A stretch of DNA of 40,439 bases from Candidatus Pacearchaeota archaeon (GTDB lineage Archaea; Nanobdellota; Nanobdellia; Pacearchaeales; GW2011-AR1): positions 1-40,439 of the forward strand of contig JAFCEO010000011.1 in the NCBI GenBank assembly GCA_017609085.1, read 5' to 3'. Shown here in pieces: positions 1 through 8,600 of the stretch. Positions within the stretch are counted from its first letter, which is position 1. Every line of letters starts with the position of its first letter. The translations under genes and the position numbers were made by a program. The notes below the pieces were generated by a model, which did not search any database, was not told the origin of the DNA, and was given only the letters and a program-made list of their open reading frames with translations.

Positions 1-424
1 TGCTTTGTAAATTTGCTCTCTTTCTTCCCACGCAGTGTCAGGATTAAACTCTATTCCAAGTGTTGTTGCTAACATTGTGGCAGCTAAATCTTCTGCATAC
101 TCTCCTGATTTTTTGGCCGTTTCTCCGAAAGCATGATGTTCTGAAAGATATCCATATTGGTTTTCGTCTTTAGGAATAGCCACACCAATAGATGCAGAGA
201 TTAATCTACTTGGTTCGTCCGTTTCATTTTTTGACATAACACAGAATGTCACTTGCCCTGGCTTTAAAAGTTTCAATCCTTCTTCTCTTGAAATTATTTT
301 ACAATTAGGAGGAAGAATAGAAGAAACATGAACCTGCATTTCTCAAAGCAAGTTCGAAACTCGCCAACTTATCTCTATGAATTCCTATACCTTTTGTTAA
401 AAATACTTTTTTTGGAATAAACAT
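1..424 (-). pseudogene. pdaD: Pyruvoyl-dependent arginine decarboxylase, frameshifted and truncated by the window edge
   Basis: Minus-strand ATG at 424 gives [31 protein letters not shown] then runs into a stop; another frame continues [96 protein letters not shown], typical of PvlArgDC. The frame changes around 328-335. Confidence 0.8.
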
Positions 425-507
425 GCCTTTTTTAAAGATTTTTCATTTTTAAAATTTTTTAGTCTAAAATTTTATAAAGAAGTTCGTCTAATCTTTTTTA
501 TAAAAAA

Positions 508-1271
508 ATGGAAAAAGAGGATTTTTTAAAGAAACTCGAAATAGAACTTAAAATAAGAAAGAATTCAGATTATACAATTCGTAATTATCTTTATTTCAAT
601 AAAAAACTTCTCGATTTTTTGAACAAAAAACCAGAAGATATAACTCAAAACGATATCAAAATGTTCATGGCCTATTTTCTTTCAAATAAGTCTTCTTCTT
701 CAAGTATCTTGGCCCTCGCCGCAATAAGATTCGCATTTTCTTCTATCCTTAATTTTGATCCTACTTCTGGAATAAAAAGGCCAAAAAAAGAAAAAAAACT
801 TCCAGAAGTTTTAACAAAAGATGAAGTTTTGAAGCTAATAGAAGCAGCTGATACAAAAAAATCTAAATTGATTCTAAGTTTGATTTACGCCGCAGGTCTT
901 CGTGTTAGCGAATTAACAAATTTAAAAAAGTCTGACTTAAACTTTCAAGAGCTTACAGGTTATGTCAGGAAAGCAAAAGGAAAAAAAGACAGAATTTTTA
1001 ATATTCCTTCTTATCTTATTAAAGATATATTCAAAAAATTGTTCAAAGAGCTGCAAAAAAAGCAGGAATTCAGAAATCTGTCCATTGCCATACTTTAAGA
1101 CATTCTTTCGCAACACATCTTCTAGAAAATGGTATTGATATAAGAAAAATCCAGGTTCTACTCGGACACGAAAATATTGCTACGACTGAAATATATACCC
1201 ACATTTCAACAGAAGAATTAAAGAAAATAAAAAGTCCATTGGATAGTTTAATGGATAAAAACAAAAAATAA
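508..1271 (+). pseudogene. XerA/XerC-D-like tyrosine recombinase with internal frame break
   Basis: ORF 508-1098 has a SAM-like N-terminus and GLRVSEL...KAKGKKDR; the -1 frame from about 1031 reads [60 protein letters not shown] (HxxR, LLGH, Y motifs), ending at TAA 1269-1271. Confidence 0.85.
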
Positions 1272-1324
1272 GATTTCAAAAGATATAAAAACATATTTTT
1301 ATTTGTTATTAAAAAGAGGGAAAA

Positions 1325-2011
1325 ATGAATGAGACTGCTATGAGCTTCGAGAATCTTTTAGAGAATATGATAGTCAATCCCTATGTTTCTTTTTTAAATT
1401 CTCTTCCTGAAAGTCACAGATTAGTTTTAAATATCTCTATGTATCTATTTCTTATATCTATCTATTCTATTTTCGTATTCGAATTTTATAGATTATTGGC
1501 AAAGAAAAATATTTTAAGATTAAATCTGAGTAGGTATAATACTTCTACACACCCTACTCTAAAAAAATTGATAGCCACTCTTTTATTCCTTTTGGAGTAT
1601 ATTATAATCCTTCCGATATTTGTATTTTTTTGGTTTACAGTTTTATCTTTTTTACTTTTACTTTTGTCTAAAGATCAGCCTGTTAATCAAATCCTTTTAA
1701 TATCAGCCGCAGTTGTTGGAGCAGTAAGGGTGACTTCTTATTTTAGAGAAGATTTATCCCGCGATTTAGCAAAAATGTTTCCTTTTGCTGTTTTAACAAT
1801 ATTCCTATTGAGTCCAAACTTTCTCGAGTTCGCTTCTGTACTCAGAAAATTATCACAGATTCCTTATTTCATTAACCACATATTTTTTTATTTGGTTTTT
1901 GTTACTTTTTCAGAAATTGTCATAAGACTTCTTTATACTTTAGTTTTCTTTTTCAAAAGACCTGAAGAACAATCAGTAGAAGAGTTGGAAGAAGCGATGA
2001 AAGAAGAATAG
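1325..2011 (+). CDS. Multi-TM membrane protein of unknown function
   Basis: ORF with several hydrophobic segments; TATA-like agatataaaaac upstream. Confidence 0.6.
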   Translation: MNETAMSFENLLENMIVNPYVSFLNSLPESHRLVLNISMYLFLISIYSIFVFEFYRLLAKKNILRLNLSRYNTSTHPTLKKLIATLLFLLEYIIILPIFVFFWFTVLSFLLLLLSKDQPVNQILLISAAVVGAVRVTSYFREDLSRDLAKMFPFAVLTIFLLSPNFLEFASVLRKLSQIPYFINHIFFYLVFVTFSEIVIRLLYTLVFFFKRPEEQSVEELEEAMKEE

Positions 2012-2052
2012 TAAACAGTTAAGTTTATATAAATAGGGAAAATAAGAGGGGT

Positions 2053-2721
2053 ATGGTGGATTTTAATAAATTAATAGATGCATATTTAGCCAGAGAATCT
2101 TACTGTAAAAAAATTGGAAGATATTACCCAAGTGAAATAGGGAGTTGTTTAAGAAAGATATGGTATTCTTATAAGAAGCCAAAACCTACAGATACAGAAC
2201 TCATAAGGATTTTTGAAGCGGGCAACATGCTACACACTTTTATTACAGAAGTAATAAAAAGCGAAAAAAATCCCGAAGTTAAACTTCTTCAATCAGAGAT
2301 GCCAGTAAAGTTTCAAGAAAAAGATTTCATTATTTCTGGAAGAGTGGATAATTTAATTTTAGTAGAAATTGAAAATAAAAAAGTGTTAGTAGAAATTAAA
2401 TCTTGTAAATATCTTCCTACTGATTTTAAAAAAGAACACGCTATGCAATTACAACTTTATATGCATTTTACAGGAATATATAATGGAATTCTTTTATACA
2501 TTCAAAAAGATAATCTACAGACAACTTGTTTTGATATAATCTATAACCCGGAAGAGGTGAGAGAAATTTTGAAAAGATTTCATTCTTTGCATCTCTTTTT
2601 GGTAAATGATAAAATTCCTGAAGCTGAAGCGAAACTCGACCCCGACAAAGTGTGGATGTGTGAGAAATGTCCTTGGAAAGATGAATGCGAAAATGATAAA
2701 GAATTAAATAAAATGTATTAA
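2053..2721 (+). CDS. Cas4-like PD-(D/E)XK nuclease with C-terminal cysteine cluster
   Basis: YPSEIGSCLRKIWY at the N-terminus, VLVEIKSCK (ExK), and C-terminal CEKCPWKDEC. Confidence 0.65.
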   Translation: MVDFNKLIDAYLARESYCKKIGRYYPSEIGSCLRKIWYSYKKPKPTDTELIRIFEAGNMLHTFITEVIKSEKNPEVKLLQSEMPVKFQEKDFIISGRVDNLILVEIENKKVLVEIKSCKYLPTDFKKEHAMQLQLYMHFTGIYNGILLYIQKDNLQTTCFDIIYNPEEVREILKRFHSLHLFLVNDKIPEAEAKLDPDKVWMCEKCPWKDECENDKELNKMY

Positions 2722-2730
2722 AAGGTAAAT

Positions 2731-3150
2731 TTATCTGTAACTCTTCTGTCTTTTTCTTCTCGCTTTGCTGTCTCCTGGTTTGTAAGTTTCTTTTCTTCTT
2801 GTGTCTGCAACTAAAATGTTCTTATCGTAAGCATGAAATTTCTTTTTCAATTCTCCCGATTTTGTGAATTTAATTAACCCTCTCGCAATAGCAAGTCTCG
2901 CTGCCTCTATTTGGCTTTTTTGTCCTCCTCCTTTGACTTCGACTTTTATATCAAAATTAAAATTTCCCAAAACTTCTTTCGCTATTTCAATAGGTTCTTG
3001 TATCATTAATTTTTCAAAGTAAGGGAGATGATGATGTGGTTTTTTGTTAACTCTTACTACTCCACTCCCAGCTTTAATTAAAGCTTTAGCTATCGCAGTC
3101 TTTCTTTTTCCTGATACCATGATTTGTTTTTCTTTCATTTTTCTCTTCAA
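2731..3150 (-). CDS. rps9: Ribosomal protein uS9
   Basis: VSGKRKTAIAKA... and C-terminal DSKARRKRQKSYR, typical of S9; cluster context. Confidence 0.95.
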   Translation of the reverse strand: MKRKMKEKQIMVSGKRKTAIAKALIKAGSGVVRVNKKPHHHLPYFEKLMIQEPIEIAKEVLGNFNFDIKVEVKGGGQKSQIEAARLAIARGLIKFTKSGELKKKFHAYDKNILVADTRRKETYKPGDSKARRKRQKSYR

Positions 3151-3551
3151 ATTTTTTTCGAAAGCTCTTCTATTCTTATATAATTAACTGTTTTTTCTTC
3201 TCCAAATTTTATTGCTTTTTTATCTTTATATTCTTCAGGAACTCCTTTATAACATAATATTCTCTTGAATGCTTCTCTACCTCTCCCTCTTCTAAAATCT
3301 GGCAACATGCCTCTTATTGCTCTTTTAACTATTCTTTCTGGCTGTTTTGGATAATATGGTCCTTTCTCACTACTTCCTCTCTTCCTCTTTTTTTGATAAT
3401 TTTCTATTGTAAATTTTTTTCTTCCAGTAATTATTGCTTTTTCTGAGTTTAAAACTATAATTTTTTTTCCGAGTAAAGCCTGCTTTGCTACATAACTTGC
3501 AAGTCTGCCAAGGGCAGTATTAGAAGCATCTATAATGACTTCCTTTTCCAT
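3147..3551 (-). CDS. rpl13: Ribosomal protein uL13
   Basis: IIDASNTALGRLASYVAKQALLGKKIIVLNSEKAIITG; adjacent to S9. Confidence 0.95.
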   Translation of the reverse strand: MEKEVIIDASNTALGRLASYVAKQALLGKKIIVLNSEKAIITGRKKFTIENYQKKRKRGSSEKGPYYPKQPERIVKRAIRGMLPDFRRGRGREAFKRILCYKGVPEEYKDKKAIKFGEEKTVNYIRIEELSKKI

Positions 3552-3552
3552 T

Positions 3553-3915
3553 TTATTTCAAAATTTTTCCTTCTAATTTTTTATTTTTTTCTAATTCTTT
3601 TTTTATGCTTAAAACTTCGCATTTTGCATTTTTTAACTTTTCTTTAGCAGTCGAAGAAAAATCTAAGGCTATGATTTTAATTTTTTTATCTATATTTCCT
3701 TGTCCGAGAACTTTTCCAGGAACAATTATTGCTTCATTTTCCTTTGCTTCTTTGCTAATTTCTTCCAAATTCTTTTTTATTCTCTTCCTCGTTGGAAGAG
3801 AAAGCAATTTTGCAATTTCTAATAATCCTTTCTTCTTAGCCAACAATATAGTTTCAACTAATTTCGAGTTTGTTTTTCTTTTTATTCTTTTATTTATCTT
3901 TGTTTTGCTTATCAT
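3553..3915 (-). CDS. rpl18e: Ribosomal protein eL18
   Basis: Size, position and sequence consistent with archaeal L18e in the L18e-L13-S9 operon. Confidence 0.85.
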   Translation of the reverse strand: MISKTKINKRIKRKTNSKLVETILLAKKKGLLEIAKLLSLPTRKRIKKNLEEISKEAKENEAIIVPGKVLGQGNIDKKIKIIALDFSSTAKEKLKNAKCEVLSIKKELEKNKKLEGKILK

Positions 3916-3939
3916 CTTTAAGTTGTAAAATTTTTATTA

Positions 3940-4038
3940 TGCGGAGAGAAGGATTCGAACCTTCGCAGGCACTAAGCCGCATGGGTTCTAAATTTTGATT
4001 CCTTAACCATGCCCGTTTGTCCACTCCGGCATCTCCGC
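3940..4038 (-). tRNA. Class II tRNA, probably tRNA-Leu, with likely anticodon-loop intron
   Basis: Acceptor GCGGAGA/TCTCCGC, T-arm GAAGGTTCGAATCCTTC, long variable arm GGCTTAGTGCC; anticodon arm GCATGGTTAAG...GAACCCATGC is enlarged. Anticodon not resolved by eye (UAA most plausible). Confidence 0.8.
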
Positions 4039-4076
4039 GCAATTTATTTAATGCGCGAAACTTTTAAAGTTTATTG

Positions 4077-4841
4077 TTACTTTATTTTTTTACTTAATTC
4101 TTTTAAATTTTCATTCAACTGTCCAATAGATTTAATAAAAATCTCTTCTGCTTTTATCTGGCCCCAAGATTCTATAAAGAAAATTATATTCTCATCTTTT
4201 TCTACTTTGATAGCCTCTTTACCATGCTCTTTGCAAACTTCAACACACGCTTCACATAAATCGCATTTATAAATCTCTTTGAGCTCTGCTTTCCCTCCTT
4301 CAACAGACAAAACTTTTTGAGGGCAAGCCTCTACACATTTTTTACAATTATCACAATTCTTGTTTATTATAATTTTAGCTAAATTTCTATAATAAACCAA
4401 ACCCGGAGAAAATTTGCTGTGCTCTATTCCTTTTCCAAGTCTTGCTCTTGCCACCAACTCTAATTCTTGACCTTTTTCTAAAATGACTATAGGGATTTTA
4501 TCATAAACGACTTTCGCTTTTCCTTCTAAATCTTTTGAGTAAACTGTTAAGGGTCCTTTAATTTTAATTTTTAAATCAACCGAACATTTACTACAACCTT
4601 TTCCTTTACAAGAGCATTTTTCTCTTTCTGTAAATGTCTTTTCCGTAACTAAAGGAATTAATCCTAATCTATGGGCTAAAATTTCATCATATAATGCAGA
4701 ATCATTTTTAAAAAACTCTACTTCGTCTATTGCTAAAATTGGAATCTCTAATACGCTTCTTCTTATCGCATTGGCTAAAGTTTCAGACATATCTGTAACA
4801 AAGCTTACTTTCTCTTCATTTTTTGAGATTATTTTTATCAT
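4077..4841 (-). CDS. rpoD: RNA polymerase subunit D (Rpo3) with two 4Fe-4S-type cysteine motifs
   Basis: SETLANAIRRSVLEIPILAIDEVEF...DEILAHRLGLIPL; CDNCKKCVEACP and CDLCEACVEVCK. Confidence 0.95.
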   Translation of the reverse strand: MIKIISKNEEKVSFVTDMSETLANAIRRSVLEIPILAIDEVEFFKNDSALYDEILAHRLGLIPLVTEKTFTEREKCSCKGKGCSKCSVDLKIKIKGPLTVYSKDLEGKAKVVYDKIPIVILEKGQELELVARARLGKGIEHSKFSPGLVYYRNLAKIIINKNCDNCKKCVEACPQKVLSVEGGKAELKEIYKCDLCEACVEVCKEHGKEAIKVEKDENIIFFIESWGQIKAEEIFIKSIGQLNENLKELSKKIK

Positions 4842-4866
4842 CTTAATTTAAATAAATTTTATATTT

Positions 4867-5286
4867 TTAAACTCTTCTACCTCTCTTTCCGCCTTTCGGT
4901 TTAGGACCTCCTCTAGGAATTCTTGTCGTATCTGCAATGCTTATTATTTTTAACCCTTCTCTCGATAAACTTTTTACAGCCGCATGAGCTCCTGGACCAG
5001 GAGCAGGATTGCCTGTTTTTGCTCTGATTCTTACATATAATGAGTTTATATTGTGTTCTTTTGCCTTTTCAGCAGCCTGTTTTGCCACAAACATCGCAAT
5101 TGTAGGATTGGCTTTTAACCTATCATGTTTCGTGACCATTCCTCCAGAAATTCTCGCAATAGTGTTTCCTGCCATATCTGTTATATGTAAAATTGTATTA
5201 TTAAAGGAAGTATAAATATGTGCAATTCCCATTCTATCTTTCTTTTCTTTCTTCTCTCCTTTATTCTCTTGTTTTTCTTTAGGCAT
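4867..5286 (-). CDS. rps11: Ribosomal protein uS11
   Basis: IAHIYTSFNNTILHITDMAG...IPRGGPKPKGGKRGRRV. Confidence 0.97.
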   Translation of the reverse strand: MPKEKQENKGEKKEKKDRMGIAHIYTSFNNTILHITDMAGNTIARISGGMVTKHDRLKANPTIAMFVAKQAAEKAKEHNINSLYVRIRAKTGNPAPGPGAHAAVKSLSREGLKIISIADTTRIPRGGPKPKGGKRGRRV

Positions 5287-5800
5287 TCTTCTCTCCTTTA
5301 TCTTCTATAACCTCTTCAACTTTTTTTTCAATAGGTTCTTCTTTTAATTTAGATTTTTTTATTAAACTTATTTTATCTTCTTCATCTATTTTAACGAGAT
5401 AAGAGGGTTTATTTACAATTTTTCCATTTATGGCTATATGTTTATGAACGATGAGTTGTCTTGCATGTTTCGGTGTAGAGGCTAATTTTTTTCTTACCAC
5501 TACACTTTGTAATCTTCTTTTAAGGTAATCTTCTTTATTTAATGCCAAAATATCAGCAATGCTTTCAACTGCAAAACCTTGTTTTTTCAATTTCTCTATA
5601 AAAATTTTTTTATTTTCTTCAGATTTCGTCAATAAAGATTTCGCTCGTTTTCTTATTTTATCTATTCTAGCTTCTGCTTTCCATATTTCTCTCTTGTTTT
5701 TTAAGCCATATTTTTTGACCAAATTATTTTCTTCTTCTATTCTTTCTCTACTAAAAATTCTTTTTGGCTTTTTATATTTCTTACGTTTTCTCTTCGGCAT
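5279..5800 (-). CDS. rps4: Ribosomal protein uS4
   Basis: S4 RNA-binding motif ARQLIVHKHIAINGKIVNKPSYLV. Confidence 0.95.
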   Translation of the reverse strand: MPKRKRKKYKKPKRIFSRERIEEENNLVKKYGLKNKREIWKAEARIDKIRKRAKSLLTKSEENKKIFIEKLKKQGFAVESIADILALNKEDYLKRRLQSVVVRKKLASTPKHARQLIVHKHIAINGKIVNKPSYLVKIDEEDKISLIKKSKLKEEPIEKKVEEVIEDKGEKNA

Positions 5801-5801
5801 T

Positions 5802-6293
5802 TTAACCTTTCTTTCCTATTTTAGATTTTTTTAAAACTCCTACAGACTTTCCTTTCTGTCTGAAGTGGCTTTTTGTTCTTTGTCCACGAACAGGTTGCCC
5901 TAAATCATGTCTTAGGCCTCTATAAGACCTTATTTTTTTCAATCTTTTTATGTCAAATTCTTTTCTTAATTCTAAATCAGAACCCAATAAATGCACGTCT
6001 TTCCCTGTTTCGAAATCTCTTCTCCTATTTAATAAGAAAGAAGGCAGTTCAGGATTTTTGATGAAATTTTCAATTTTTTTAATCTCTTCTTCGTTTAGCG
6101 AGGAAATTTTTCTTTTTTTGTCTAATCTCAACTTATTGCATATTGCGTTTGAAAGACTCCACGAAACTCCTTTTATTTTGGTTAAACCTGTATAGATCTG
6201 TTTTCTCCCGTCTATATCAGTCTGCATTACTCTAACTATTCTTACTTCTTCTTGATTCTTCTTTTCTTCTTCCATCTTTCCTTTATTTAACAC
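5802..6293 (-). CDS. rps13: Ribosomal protein uS13
   Basis: LTKIKGVSWSLSNAICNKL...IRSYRGLRHDLGQPVRGQRTKSHFR. Confidence 0.96.
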   Translation of the reverse strand: MLNKGKMEEEKKNQEEVRIVRVMQTDIDGRKQIYTGLTKIKGVSWSLSNAICNKLRLDKKRKISSLNEEEIKKIENFIKNPELPSFLLNRRRDFETGKDVHLLGSDLELRKEFDIKRLKKIRSYRGLRHDLGQPVRGQRTKSHFRQKGKSVGVLKKSKIGKKG

Positions 6294-6347
6294 TTTAATA
6301 CAATCCTTTTTAAAGGTTGTCTTTTTTAAATTTTTTTAGAAGACTCC

Positions 6348-6887
6348 TCATTTAATAAACAAATTGTGCCTTTCTATATTTTCCAATTCTTGCAATAATC
6401 TTTTCTCTACAGCTTTTTTAGGGTCTGGCAAATTAGGGATTCTTCTTTTTAGGTCATCAAAACTTTTAAACGGTTCTTTTTTTCTCTCCTCCAGTATGGC
6501 CATCATGTGTTTTTTTCCAAAACCAGGCAACAATTCTAGTTGGTGGAGTCTTGTGTTTATGGCTTCTGCCTCATTAAAAAAATCAACAAATCTTTTTTCT
6601 TGTTTCTCTACTACTTCTTTAATAAACTCTTGAAGTTGCAATTTCGCTGTTTCTGTTAATTTTTCGCGCGGCAATCTTCCTAGAATATAATATATTTTGT
6701 CTCTTTTCCCTTTACCAATATATACTTTTTCTTTTAGTTCTAATTTCACACCTCTTCGCGGAACAAGTTGTAATAGGGTAAAATTGTTTAGGCCTATAGC
6801 TTGAGCTATAGGAATCATCTTCTTTTCTAATGGATAGCCGTAAGGCAAGTAATCTAATACAATTGCATATTCTTCTTTGTCTTCCAT
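6348..6887 (-). CDS. DUF655-type RNA-binding protein
   Basis: VLDYLPYGYP...VYIGKGKRDKIYYILGRL...LELLPGFGKKHMMAILEERKKEPF; position next to RpoF/L21e. Confidence 0.8.
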   Translation of the reverse strand: MEDKEEYAIVLDYLPYGYPLEKKMIPIAQAIGLNNFTLLQLVPRRGVKLELKEKVYIGKGKRDKIYYILGRLPREKLTETAKLQLQEFIKEVVEKQEKRFVDFFNEAEAINTRLHQLELLPGFGKKHMMAILEERKKEPFKSFDDLKRRIPNLPDPKKAVEKRLLQELENIERHNLFIK

Positions 6888-6889
6888 TT

Positions 6890-7198
6890 TTATTTGTATT
6901 TTTTGACAACTTCAAGTATTTTGTTGGTTTCATCTTCGTCTAAACTCGTATCTACGAATATCTTGTTTAAATCAGATGAATCTTCTGGCATAATGTCAAT
7001 TATCTTAGCAATATGCTCTTCTTTTAATTTCAATAAGTCAAGTTCCTTTAATTCTTTTTTTAACTGTTCTGCTTTTTCTGGAGTTATTTTTAAAAATTTT
7101 TTAATAAAATCCTCTGCCTGTTTCTTTTTATCCCCTTCTAAACTTTCAAGTATTTTTTTAACTTCCGCCATATTTAGGGGTTGCATATTCTTTATCAT
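6890..7198 (-). CDS. rpoF: RNA polymerase subunit F (Rpo4/Rpb4-like)
   Basis: Small helical protein with IDIMPEDSSDL near the C-terminus; located between L21e and DUF655. Confidence 0.8.
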   Translation of the reverse strand: MIKNMQPLNMAEVKKILESLEGDKKKQAEDFIKKFLKITPEKAEQLKKELKELDLLKLKEEHIAKIIDIMPEDSSDLNKIFVDTSLDEDETNKILEVVKKYK

Positions 7199-7214
7199 TT
7201 TTTACAATTATTAA

Positions 7215-7469
7215 TTAAGAGTTTACTCTTTTTAAATGGACAGGATGGATTATAAATTTTTTGTCCGCTTTCCCTGTTTTAACCTTGATAATGTAGCAGT
7301 TTCCTCTTTTTCCTTCAACTTCTCCTGTTCTCCCCTGTATTGATTTGGGAAATCCTGCTTTAACAGACAAATCTCTTACAATACTTACTTTATCTCCTTC
7401 TTTCAAATTTTGGAAATACCTACTTAATTTTATCTTTCCTTTCTCTCTGATCCTTTTTCTCTTCAACAT
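7215..7469 (-). CDS. rpl21e: Ribosomal protein eL21
   Basis: LSRYFQNLKEGDKVSIV...KAGFPKSIQGRTGEVEGKRGNCYIIKV. Confidence 0.93.
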   Translation of the reverse strand: MLKRKRIREKGKIKLSRYFQNLKEGDKVSIVRDLSVKAGFPKSIQGRTGEVEGKRGNCYIIKVKTGKADKKFIIHPVHLKRVNS

Positions 7470-7476
7470 TTTAACA

Positions 7477-7824
7477 TTATTTTTTATGTTCTGCTTGATT
7501 TTTTATTTTATTTAAAGCTTCTGATATTGCCGCATAAAGGTTTCTATCTGTTATGCTGGCCGTTAATATTCTTTTATTTGTTACAACATCAACTACTATT
7601 TCGTGTAAAAATGATTTAGCTTTTTTTGTTTTTTTAAGTGTTATTTTTATACTTTGATATTTTATTTGTTCTTTAATTTTTTTAACACGGTTTCTGATTA
7701 TTTTTCTTACCACAGCCATCTCGCTAGGCTCAAGAGAAAACCCTATTAGAGTAATGTCCTCTCCTAACTTCGTTTCATTTTCTTCTCTGCTGCTAGGGTC
7801 TTTCCCCTTAGCCTCTACTCTCAT
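7477..7824 (-). CDS. Possible HPF/RaiA-like ribosome-associated protein
   Basis: ITLIGFSLEPSEMAVVRKII... and DRNLYAAISEALNKIKNQ resemble the HPF alpha/beta fold; weak by-eye similarity. Confidence 0.45.
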   Translation of the reverse strand: MRVEAKGKDPSSREENETKLGEDITLIGFSLEPSEMAVVRKIIRNRVKKIKEQIKYQSIKITLKKTKKAKSFLHEIVVDVVTNKRILTASITDRNLYAAISEALNKIKNQAEHKK

Positions 7825-7910
7825 AAATATAACAAAAAAAGATATTTTATAAATATATTGTTTTATCTCTTTTTAGATAAATTTATAACAGTTCTTCTTC
7901 TAGGTATCTT

Positions 7911-8600
7911 ATGGATGAGATAATTAAAATAGAGAATGTTTCAAAAATTTATAAGACAGGAACAACAAAAGTCGAAGCTGTTCGAAAACTTAATTTGAGT
8001 GTCAAAAAAGGAGAGTTTATTGCGATTATGGGTCCTTCTGGAAGTGGAAAATCAACAAGTATGAATCTTATTGGAAGTTTAGATTTGCCAACTGAAGGGA
8101 AAATTTTTCTTGATGGGAAGGATATCTCTCATTTAAACGAAAGCGCTTTGTCCCAAATAAGAGGGAAAAAAATCGGTTTTATATTCCAGCAATTTAACCT
8201 TATTCCTAACCTTACTGCAAAAGAAAATGTCGCTCTCCCAATGCTTTTTCAAGGAATAAGCTCTAAAAAAAGAGAAAAAAGAGCATCAGAACTTCTTAAA
8301 ATGCTTGGACTCAAAGAGAGAATGAACTCTTATCCTAATCAACTTTCTGGAGGCGAACAGCAAAGAGTTGCTATTGCCAGGGCGCTTGCTAATGACCCTG
8401 AAGTTATTTTAGCTGACGAACCTACAGGAAATCTCGATTCAAAAAATGGAAAAATTGTTTTGGATTTTTTGAAAAGTCTAAATAAAAAAGGGAAAACAAT
8501 TATTCTTGTTACTCACGACCAAAATTTAGCCAAATACGCTGAAAAAATCTTCTGGTTGAGAGATGGAAAAATAGAGAAAGTGACATCGAATAAAAAATGA
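7911..8600 (+). CDS. ABC transporter ATP-binding protein (LolD/MacB-type)
   Basis: GPSGSGKST Walker [16 protein letters not shown] signature, [13 protein letters not shown]. Confidence 0.95.
   Translation: MDEIIKIENVSKIYKTGTTKVEAVRKLNLSVKKGEFIAIMGPSGSGKSTSMNLIGSLDLPTEGKIFLDGKDISHLNESALSQIRGKKIGFIFQQFNLIPNLTAKENVALPMLFQGISSKKREKRASELLKMLGLKERMNSYPNQLSGGEQQRVAIARALANDPEVILADEPTGNLDSKNGKIVLDFLKSLNKKGKTIILVTHDQNLAKYAEKIFWLRDGKIEKVTSNKK

Noticed and set aside
2053-2721. Cas4-like ORFs (also 14266-14940) as evidence of a CRISPR-Cas locus
   Set aside because: No repeat-spacer array and no other cas genes in the window; Cas4-like nucleases are common outside CRISPR.
6712-6933. 73-aa minus-strand ORF overlapping DUF655
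   Set aside because: Alternative frame of the conserved DUF655 gene.
3605-7214. Plus-strand ORFs (3605-3928, 5009-5215, 5559-5834, 5950-6195, 6364-6633, 6894-7214)
   Set aside because: Antisense to strongly supported ribosomal/RNAP genes; hydrophobic F/L/S-rich translations typical of reverse-complement AT-rich coding DNA.
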